Assembly (NCBI GenBank): GCA_964511185.1 | Contig: CAZEDU010000144.1 | Coordinates: 1 to 12,196 of the forward strand | Length of the DNA: 12,196 bases | Source of the DNA: CAZEDU01 sp964511185 | GTDB lineage: Bacteria; Myxococcota; Myxococcia; Myxococcales; Myxococcaceae | Direction of reading: 5' to 3' | Shown here: positions 6,678 to 12,196 of the stretch, in pieces | How positions within the stretch are numbered: the stretch's first letter is position 1 | Layout of the letters: each line of letters begins with the position of its first letter | Translations under genes and position numbers: made by a program | Notes under the pieces: model-generated | The model's input: the letters and a program-made list of their open reading frames with translations, nothing else | What the model was told of the DNA's origin: nothing | The model's database searches: none

Positions 6678-8701
6678 ACTCGACCCTCGGCTACACCCTC
6701 ATTCTCGCGGGCCTCGGCTTCGCGGTGTTCGGAGCCGTCGTCGGGTTCTGGGGCGGCTTCACCGGCCGCGACGGCGCGTTGGCGTGGGTCCGGCGCGCGG
6801 TCTACGGCTTCGCGGCCTGCATGCTCGGCTCGAACCTGCTGATGATCGTCGCGCTCCTGCAGCACGACTTCTCGGTGAAGTACGGCAGCCGCTCGACGCC
6901 CACCATCTTCACCATCGTCTCGCTGTGGTCGTCGCTCGAAGGTTCGATCCTCTTCTGGGGCGCGATCCTCGGCATCTATCTGTTCGCCTTCGCCTTCCTG
7001 TACCGCAAGGAGCGCACCCGCTACCTGCAGCTCGCGCTCGCGGTGATGTGCGTGGTGGCGATCTTCTTCTCGTTCCTCATCGCGGGGCCCGCGAACCCCT
7101 GGCCCGCCATCTCGCCCGTCCCGCCGGATGGCCCTGGCCCGAACCCGCTGCTGCAGAACCACTGGCTGATGATCGTTCACCCGCCGATGCTGTACTTGGG
7201 CTTCGTCGGCATGACGGTGCCGTTCGGCATCGCGAGCGGGGCGCTCCTCCGCGGCGAGCTCACCGACACGTGGCTCGTGCCCCTGCGCAAGTGGATGCTG
7301 GTGCCCTGGCTGTTCCTCACCATCGGCATCATCCTGGGCTCGTGGTGGGCGTACGCGGTGTTGGGCTGGGGCGGCTACTGGGCGTGGGATCCGGTGGAGA
7401 ACGCGTCGTTCCTCCCGTGGCTCACCGCGACCGCCTTCATGCACTCGACGATGGTGCTCGAGCGCAAGCGCATGCTGAAGCTGTGGACGTTGGCCCTGGC
7501 GCTGACGAGCTTCCTGCTCACCATCTACGGCACCTTCCTCACCCGGAGCGGCGTGTTCAACTCGGTGCACGCCTTCTCGTTCTCCGACATCGGGCCCACC
7601 TTCCTGGTCTTCCTGGCGGTCGCCTTCGTGTTCTCGGTGGTCGTGCTGTCGGTGCGCGGGCACTTGCTGGTCGCCGAGCACCAGCTCGACTCGCTCGTCT
7701 CGCGCGAGGGGTCGATCCTCGTCAACAACCTGGTGTTCGTCGCGATCACCTTCACCGTCTTCCTCGGCACCACCTTCCCGGTGCTGGTCGAGGCGCTTCA
7801 GGACAAGCGCATCAGCGTCGGTGAGCCGTACTTCAACAAGATGGCGGTGCCGGGCGGGTTGATGGTGCTGTTCCTGATGGGCGCGGGGCCCATGCTGCCC
7901 TGGGGCTCATCGAGCTATCAGACCTTGCGCCGCCAAGTGTTGATCCCCGGCGTGGTGGGGCTGGCGATCGTCGCCGTGTGCCTGGCGTTCGGCCTGCGCG
8001 GCTTCGCGCCGCTGCTCACCTTCGGGCTCGCCGGGTTCGTGACCGTCATCACGCTCCGCGAGCTGCTCTTGCCGGCGCGGCAGCGCATGCAGGAGAAGCA
8101 GGAGACCGCGTGGCTCGCGTTCGCGCGCAGCGCCAGCCGCGCCCCGCGCCGCTTCGGCGGCTACATCGTCCACCTGGGCATCGTCGTCATCATCGTCGCG
8201 ATCGCCGCGTCGTCCGCCTACAAGCTCCACCACAAGGGCACGCTGGCCCCGGGCGAGACGCTCCAGATCGCCGACTACACCATCCGCTTCGACGCGCTGA
8301 CGTCGGGGCGTGAGCCGCACCGCGACTGGACGGCCGCGAACCTGACCATCACCGACGGCCGGGGCCGCACCGAGTCGCTCACCGGGCAAAAAGGGCCGCG
8401 GATGAACATCTACGAGCGGAGCACCGACCCGGTCGGGACACCCGCCGTGCGGCCCAAGCTCTTCGAGGATCTCTACATCTCGCTCATCGCCTACGACGGC
8501 GACGGCAAGTCGGCGAGCCTCAACGCCTGGGTTTTCCCGATGGCCGGCTGGATCTGGTACTCGATTCCGATTCTGCTGCTCGGCACGCTGATCGCGCTGC
8601 TCCCGCGCCGCCAAGCCGCGCCCTCGCTCGCGTCGGCCCCGCCCACGTCGAGCGCGCCGCCTTCGCCGGGAGACAACGAGCTGCGCTCGGGGACGGTCTG
8701 A
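6674..8701 (+). CDS. ccmF: CcmF, haem lyase core subunit
   Basis: This 675-residue polytopic membrane protein with a dozen or more spans is the core of the CcmFHI cytochrome c synthetase, which attaches haem to the CXXCH of apocytochromes at the periplasmic face. The WWD domain reads WGGYWAWDPVENASFLPWL (232-250), preceded by W224-W225. Four conserved histidines are present at H169 (VHPPMLYLG), H257 (FMHS), H299 (SVHAFS) and H500 (YIVHLG), matching the haem-ligand histidines of E. coli CcmF (173, 261, 303, 491). The large periplasmic domain (about 520-620) comes before the last span (about 623-643). The tail, rich in Ala, Ser and Pro, is not conserved. Length is normal (about 650). No strong ribosome site is visible before the ATG, so translation probably depends on coupling to ccmE. 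Confidence 0.96.
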   Translation: MNSTLGYTLILAGLGFAVFGAVVGFWGGFTGRDGALAWVRRAVYGFAACMLGSNLLMIVALLQHDFSVKYGSRSTPTIFTIVSLWSSLEGSILFWGAILGIYLFAFAFLYRKERTRYLQLALAVMCVVAIFFSFLIAGPANPWPAISPVPPDGPGPNPLLQNHWLMIVHPPMLYLGFVGMTVPFGIASGALLRGELTDTWLVPLRKWMLVPWLFLTIGIILGSWWAYAVLGWGGYWAWDPVENASFLPWLTATAFMHSTMVLERKRMLKLWTLALALTSFLLTIYGTFLTRSGVFNSVHAFSFSDIGPTFLVFLAVAFVFSVVVLSVRGHLLVAEHQLDSLVSREGSILVNNLVFVAITFTVFLGTTFPVLVEALQDKRISVGEPYFNKMAVPGGLMVLFLMGAGPMLPWGSSSYQTLRRQVLIPGVVGLAIVAVCLAFGLRGFAPLLTFGLAGFVTVITLRELLLPARQRMQEKQETAWLAFARSASRAPRRFGGYIVHLGIVVIIVAIAASSAYKLHHKGTLAPGETLQIADYTIRFDALTSGREPHRDWTAANLTITDGRGRTESLTGQKGPRMNIYERSTDPVGTPAVRPKLFEDLYISLIAYDGDGKSASLNAWVFPMAGWIWYSIPILLLGTLIALLPRRQAAPSLASAPPTSSAPPSPGDNELRSGTV

Positions 8702-9249
8702 TGGGCTTCAAGCAGTGGCGATTTCCGATCCTGTTTCTGCTGCTCGGCGGCGCGCTGTTTCTCGTCTTCTACAAGGCGTTCGGCAGCGACCCGCACGCGG
8801 TGCCGTTCATGCTTCAGGGCAAGCCCGCGCCGCCGTTCACGCTCACGCGCCTGGACACCGGCGAGACCGTCACGCTCGAGAGCCTGAAGGGGAAGCCGCT
8901 GGTCTTGAATTTTTGGGCGAGCTGGTGCGGCCCCTGCGCGATGGAGCACCCGAACTTGTTGTGGGGCGCCCGGACCTTCGGAGATCAGGTCCAGTTCCTC
9001 GGCGTGGTGTTCGAGGACACGCCCGAGAACGCGCGCGCCTGGCTCGCGAGACACGGCTCGGGCTTTCCGCAGCTCATCGACCCGAAGTCGGCGATGGCCG
9101 TGGACTACGCGGTGACCGGCGTGCCCGAGACGTACTTCATCGACGCGCAGGGCACGATTCGAAGCAAGGTGGCTCGGCCGATCGACGCGCGCACCCTGGC
9201 CAACAACGTCCGCGAGCTGATCGGCGGCCCGCCGGAGGCCCAGCGATGA
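8701..9249 (+). CDS. ccmG: CcmG/DsbE, membrane-anchored thioredoxin-like thiol reductase
   Basis: This 182-residue protein has an N-terminal membrane anchor (about 8-24) and a periplasmic thioredoxin fold. It keeps the apocytochrome CXXCH cysteines, or CcmH, reduced before haem attachment. The active site is WASWCGPC (72-79; C76 and C79), and the cis-proline loop is GVPETYFID (140-148; P142), as in CcmG/DsbE. The 'GVPET' loop with its acidic residue separates it from general TlpA proteins. The start ATG shares its A with the ccmF TGA (TGATG), so it is translationally coupled. The electron donor (CcdA or DsbD) is not encoded in this window. Confidence 0.94.
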   Translation: MGFKQWRFPILFLLLGGALFLVFYKAFGSDPHAVPFMLQGKPAPPFTLTRLDTGETVTLESLKGKPLVLNFWASWCGPCAMEHPNLLWGARTFGDQVQFLGVVFEDTPENARAWLARHGSGFPQLIDPKSAMAVDYAVTGVPETYFIDAQGTIRSKVARPIDARTLANNVRELIGGPPEAQR

Positions 9250-9740
9250 CGCTCACCGCCGCGGCGCTGCTGTTGTCTCTCACCCTCGGGCAAACGGGCG
9301 AGCTCGCGATGCCCACCGCGCCTCAACGGCTCGACAGCCAGCCGCTCGCGCCCGAGCAGGAAGAACGGGTGATGCGGCTCGGCCGGCTGCTGCGCTGCCC
9401 GCTGTGCCAGGGGTTGTCGATCGCCGACTCGCCCTCCTCGACCGCCCGCGCGCAGCTCGACAAGGTCCGCGAGCTCGTCGCCCAGGGCAAATCCGACCAG
9501 GAGATCTTCGACTACTTCGTGGCGCGGTACGGGGAGTTCGCGCTGCTGCAGCCGACCGCCTCGGGCAGCAACCTCATCGTCTGGCTGGGGCCCGGCGTTC
9601 TGCTCGTCGTCGGTTTCCTGATCATCCTCGGGCAGGTGCGGCGCACGAAGAAGGGCGCGCCGGCGCCGGTGGGCGACCCGCCCGCCGCCGACGAGGAGGA
9701 CGAGTACCTGAAGGCGGTGCGCGCGGAGCTCGACCGATGA
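9246..9740 (+). CDS. ccmH: CcmH, apocytochrome thiol oxidoreductase subunit of the haem lyase
   Basis: This 164-residue protein has a signal-like hydrophobic N-terminus (1-16), a periplasmic three-helix domain and one C-terminal span (about 109-130). It works with CcmG and CcmF in thiol handling and ligation. The hallmark LRCPLCQGLSIADS (49-62) contains the redox pair C51/C54. Further family features follow: DKVRELVAQGKSDQEI and FVARYGEFALLQP. Many ORFs start further upstream in this frame, but the ATG at 9246 overlaps the ccmG stop as ATGA and has GGAGG (9234-9238) 7 nt before it. The short tail after the span is acidic (DEEDEY). It is a stand-alone CcmH, not fused to the TPR domain, which is encoded by the next gene. 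Confidence 0.94.
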   Translation: MTLTAAALLLSLTLGQTGELAMPTAPQRLDSQPLAPEQEERVMRLGRLLRCPLCQGLSIADSPSSTARAQLDKVRELVAQGKSDQEIFDYFVARYGEFALLQPTASGSNLIVWLGPGVLLVVGFLIILGQVRRTKKGAPAPVGDPPAADEEDEYLKAVRAELDR

Positions 9741-10687
9741 GCGGAACCAACTGGCTGCCGGGCATCATCGTGCTCGCCGCGGGCCTGGCGCTGGGCGTGG
9801 CGTTCGTCTTCTGGTCGCGCCGCCGCTGGGCGAACGCTCCCGCGGGGAGTGACCCGGTGCGCGACGAGCTGGAGCAGCGGTACCAGCGCCTGATGGGCCA
9901 GCTCAAAGAGCTGATCGCCGACCAGCACCTGCACGCGCCAGAGCACTTCGCGGCGGAGCGGGCGCGGCTCGAGCGCGAAGCGGCGGCGGCGCTGAAGGCG
10001 CGCGACCAGCACGTGCGCGGGGTCCAGCACGAGCAGCAGAAGGCCACCGCGCGGGCCGAGCGGCTGCAGAAGGTGCAGCAGGCGGCGGCGACCGGCGGCA
10101 TGAACCCCACCCTCAAGGGCGCCTTGTGGGGCGGTGGCGCGGTGCTGTTCTTCGTGCTGCTCGGGTTCATCCTCACGCAGGAGTCGACGCAGCGGCTCGA
10201 CGGCCAGGAGATGACCGGCAAGGTCCCGGGCGGCGAGGGCCCGGCGGCCCCCATGCAGCAGCCGCGGACCGATCCGGTGCTCGAGCAGGCGCTGCGGCGG
10301 CTCGAGCGCAACCCAGAGGATCTCGAAGCGCTCGCCCAGGTGTCACACGAGCTGATCCAGCGGCAGGACTTCGAGCAGGCCGAGCGGCTGGTGTGGCGCG
10401 GCATGACGGTCGACCCGTTTCACGTCGAGATGCGCGTTCACGCCGCGGTGCTGAAGGCGGTGCGCGGCGACATCCAGAAGGCGCAGGCCGAGCTGGACCA
10501 CCTGGCCCGCGTGATGCCGGATCCGGCCGAGGCGCACCTGTTCGCGGGCGCGTTGGCGAGCGAGAGCGGCAACGAGCGCTTGGCGCTCGAGCACTTCGAG
10601 CAGTACGCCGCCCTGACCCCGGCCAGCGAGATTCCGCCGCAGCTCCTCCAGCGCATTCAACAGCTGAAGGATCGCGCGGCTCGCTAG
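9737..10687 (+). CDS. ccmI: CcmI/CycH, TPR apocytochrome chaperone
   Basis: This 316-residue protein is likely the apocytochrome c-binding subunit of the haem lyase. The layout fits CcmI: a first span (about 6-26), a Glu/Arg/Gln-rich segment predicted to be coiled coil (about 40-117) lying in the cytoplasm, a second span (about 126-147), a Pro/Gly-rich linker, and a periplasmic TPR-like helical region (about 178-310). Repeat cores read RNPEDLEALAQVSHELIQ and GDIQKAQAELDHLARVMP. The TPR part is short compared with long CycH proteins. Sequence conservation in this family is low, so the call rests on architecture and position at the end of a ccm operon. GGAG (9725-9728) precedes the ATG, which overlaps the ccmH stop as ATGA. 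The TAG stop shares CTAG with the stop of the convergent hydrolase. Confidence 0.85.
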   Translation: MSGTNWLPGIIVLAAGLALGVAFVFWSRRRWANAPAGSDPVRDELEQRYQRLMGQLKELIADQHLHAPEHFAAERARLEREAAAALKARDQHVRGVQHEQQKATARAERLQKVQQAAATGGMNPTLKGALWGGGAVLFFVLLGFILTQESTQRLDGQEMTGKVPGGEGPAAPMQQPRTDPVLEQALRRLERNPEDLEALAQVSHELIQRQDFEQAERLVWRGMTVDPFHVEMRVHAAVLKAVRGDIQKAQAELDHLARVMPDPAEAHLFAGALASESGNERLALEHFEQYAALTPASEIPPQLLQRIQQLKDRAAR

Positions 10688-11595
10688 AGGCCGCTCACCG
10701 GGGCTTGAAGCTCGGGCTCCTCCTCGAGTTCGAGCAGGTGCAGCGGCACGAGGTGCTCGACGAGCAGGGCGGCGAGGGTCTCTGGCGCCTCGAGCGGCAC
10801 GAAGTGGCCGACATCGGGCAGGTACTTCACCTCGATCGGATGTGAGAAGTACGGCTCGAGCCCATACGTCAGGGTGCGGCTCAACGCCGGGTCCTTCTCG
10901 CCCCAGATCAGCCGGAACGGCGCGCCGATGACCGGGTACTTCCAGAACGCCCCCCGCGCCATGGCCCGCGCGAGCTCGCGGTAGTAGCTGACCGCCGCCT
11001 TCGCCGCGCGGCGGTCGGCGAAGCTCTCGGCGTAGACGCGCAGCCGCTCGCGGGTGAGGTGCCTTCGCCGGTGCGTGCCCATCTGAATGAGCTCGGGGAC
11101 CAACACGCCGCCGCGGGCCGAGAGGAGCCGCTCGGGCAGGCCGGGCACCTGCAGTAAGAGCACATAGAGCGATCGGAAGAGCTGCTGCGGCTGCCACACG
11201 CGCCGGACCATGACCGGCGGCGGCGGACAGTTCACCACCGCCAGCCGGTCGACCACCTCGGGGTAGTGCGCGGCCAGGTGGTAGGCGATCGCGCCGCCCC
11301 AGTCGTGCCCCACGACGTGGACGCGATCGCGACCCAGCGTGGCGATGAGCCCGCGCATGTCGCGCGTGAGCGAGTCGAGGTCGTATCCGCCGCGCGGCTT
11401 GTCGGTCTTTCCGTAGCCCCGCAGGTCCGGGGCGATCGCGTAGAGCCCGGCTTCGGCGAGCCGGGGCATGACGTCGCGCCACGACTCGCACAGCTCCGGG
11501 AACCCGTGGAGCAGCAGCACGAGCGGGCGCTCCACATCGCCCTCGGCGAGGACATGGAAGCGCAGGTCCATCACGTTGAGCTCGAGCTCGCGCAT
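10684..11595 (-). CDS. Alpha/beta hydrolase, epoxide-hydrolase-like
   Basis: This 303-residue alpha/beta-hydrolase has the epoxide hydrolase pattern. HGFPE (30-34) forms the oxyanion region, GHDWGG (96-101) holds the nucleophile Asp98, WGEKDPAL (231-238) offers Asp235 as the charge-relay acid, and GHFVPLEAPE has the catalytic His264. In the cap, YYREL (Y204/Y205) sits where epoxide hydrolases carry a ring-opening tyrosine, and Y144 in SLYVLLLQVPG may be the second. An Asp nucleophile rules out a serine esterase. A haloalkane dehalogenase is the main alternative but fits the cap tyrosines less well. I chose the ATG at 11595 because GAGGGAAGG lies directly upstream. Upstream in-frame starts (to 11640) lack this. 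The likely role is hydrolysis of a small epoxide or similar substrate, which is not identifiable. It is probably cotranscribed with the acyltransferase gene 82 nt upstream. Confidence 0.87.
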   Translation of the reverse strand: MRELELNVMDLRFHVLAEGDVERPLVLLLHGFPELCESWRDVMPRLAEAGLYAIAPDLRGYGKTDKPRGGYDLDSLTRDMRGLIATLGRDRVHVVGHDWGGAIAYHLAAHYPEVVDRLAVVNCPPPPVMVRRVWQPQQLFRSLYVLLLQVPGLPERLLSARGGVLVPELIQMGTHRRRHLTRERLRVYAESFADRRAAKAAVSYYRELARAMARGAFWKYPVIGAPFRLIWGEKDPALSRTLTYGLEPYFSHPIEVKYLPDVGHFVPLEAPETLAALLVEHLVPLHLLELEEEPELQAPVSGL

Positions 11596-11677
11596 GCCTT
11601 CCCTCAGGCCAGAAGCCCGCAGCGTGGGCATGGCGCGCACGTCGAGCCACTGTCGAGCGGAGCAGGCGGCCTGTCGG
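11596..11677. other. Short gap between acyltransferase and hydrolase genes
   Basis: These 82 nt separate two genes read on the minus strand. They contain the hydrolase ribosome site at the left end. I see no T-run terminator and no convincing promoter, so read-through from the acyltransferase gene is the simpler view. Confidence 0.5.
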
Positions 11678-12196
11678 CTATTCCACGGCCGCCGCCCGGC
11701 GGCGCGCGCGTCGAATCGCTTCCACCCACCGCGCCGGGAGCGCCTGCTTCAGCGCGAGGCTTCCCCAACGTCGGCCCTGCTCCTGGCGAAGCAGCCAACG
11801 TGCGGGGCTCCGGTCGGGGACGACGCGCAGCGAAACCGTTCGACGCTCGTGATTCGTCCAGTCGGATTTGTAGGGTTCGGTGCCGCGCAGGAAGTCGTAC
11901 TCGGTGAGGCCGCGGCCGAGCGCGTCGCGGAACGTCTCGCCGACGAGCACCAAGCCGACGCTCTTGCTGCGCCAGGCCGGGTCGTAGCCGGACTGGAAGT
12001 AGATGAACTTCCCGCGGTGCGCGATGCCGTAGACCGACGCGACGGCGCGCCCTTCGACGCGCAGTGTGTAGAGCCGAAGCCAACCGCGTTCGGCGAGGTA
12101 TTGGCTCGCGTCCCGGTGGAAGGCCTCGACACCGGCCCCTTTGATGCCTTGCGAGCCCCCGTCGACGGACCAGCGCTGGTGGTGCAGCTGGAAGAA
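11678..12196 (-). CDS. GNAT acyltransferase, CelD/BioF2 type, partial (N-terminus beyond right edge)
   Basis: The minus-strand frame is open from the window edge to a TAG at 11678-11680, giving the last 172 residues. The segment has the second half of a FemAB-like GNAT fold of the Acetyltransf_6 (CelD/BcsL, BioF2-like) family. Key features are YGIAHRGKFIYFQSGYDPAWRS, then SVGLVLVGETFRDALGRGL, then the hallmark YDFLRGTEPYKSDWTN with a following basic stretch. These proteins are thought to transfer an acyl group or amino acid to a cell-surface glycan or peptide and often sit in exopolysaccharide loci. Full members are about 330-400 residues, so about half is missing. A TTG inside the frame at 11953 is not the start, because conserved sequence continues upstream of it to the edge. 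The substrate is not known. Confidence 0.85.
   Translation of the reverse strand, partial: FFQLHHQRWSVDGGSQGIKGAGVEAFHRDASQYLAERGWLRLYTLRVEGRAVASVYGIAHRGKFIYFQSGYDPAWRSKSVGLVLVGETFRDALGRGLTEYDFLRGTEPYKSDWTNHERRTVSLRVVPDRSPARWLLRQEQGRRWGSLALKQALPARWVEAIRRARRRAAAVE

Noticed and set aside
6344..7681. Minus-strand frame of 445 codons opposite ccmE/ccmF
   Set aside because: It is highly charged, low-complexity sequence antisense to well-conserved ccm genes, with no supporting ribosome site or domain.
11593..11609. Possible small hairpin (GCCT/AGGC) holding the hydrolase ribosome site in its loop
   Set aside because: The stem is only four base pairs, which is expected by chance in this composition and not enough to claim translational control.
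10343..11650. Minus-strand frame of 435 codons overlapping hydrolase and ccmI
   Set aside because: It is Arg/Ala-rich shadow sequence. The overlapping frame at 10684-11595 has a full alpha/beta-hydrolase catalytic set.

Overview
The window is very GC-rich, with strong third-position G/C bias, and gene-dense. It reads as a chromosomal segment of a Gram-negative bacterium that makes c-type cytochromes with System I (Ccm). High GC, long-form envelope genes and a possible sigma-54 promoter would fit a Myxococcota-like or other high-GC proteobacterial host, but no taxonomic marker is present, so this is only inference. I see no rRNA, tRNA, CRISPR array, insertion sequence or phage gene.

Layout. 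(1) Positions 1-3703, minus strand, read right to left: a three-gene polysaccharide cluster. It holds a NodB-type polysaccharide deacetylase, then a Wzx/MOP-type flippase joined to it by an ATGA stop/start overlap, then a GT4 glycosyltransferase cut by the left edge. (2) Positions 3704-3875: a 172-bp divergent intergenic region with a candidate sigma-54 promoter for the deacetylase, a (CG)6 run and a 7-bp inverted repeat. (3) Positions 3876-10687, plus strand: a complete, tightly coupled ccmABCDEFGHI operon. Seven of its eight junctions overlap and the eighth has a 3-nt gap. (4) Positions 10684-11595, minus strand: an epoxide-hydrolase-like alpha/beta hydrolase whose stop codon shares a CTAG palindrome with the ccmI stop. 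(5) Positions 11678-12196, minus strand: the C-terminal part of a CelD/BioF2-type GNAT acyltransferase, a family often seen in exopolysaccharide loci, cut by the right edge.

How the genes work together. CcmAB form the ABC ATPase and permease. CcmC and CcmD load haem onto the haem chaperone CcmE (His129/Tyr133). CcmF, CcmH and CcmI ligate haem to apocytochrome, with CcmG and CcmH handling the CXXCH thiols. All catalytic and haem-ligand residues I looked for are present, so the pathway looks functional. The polysaccharide genes on the left would tailor (deacetylase), export (flippase) and assemble (glycosyltransferase) a surface glycan.

I did not find a clearly undescribed system. The points worth a second look are regulatory (sigma-54-like site, inverted repeat in the divergent region) and architectural (gapless operon, shared convergent stop, glycan genes on both sides of the ccm operon).
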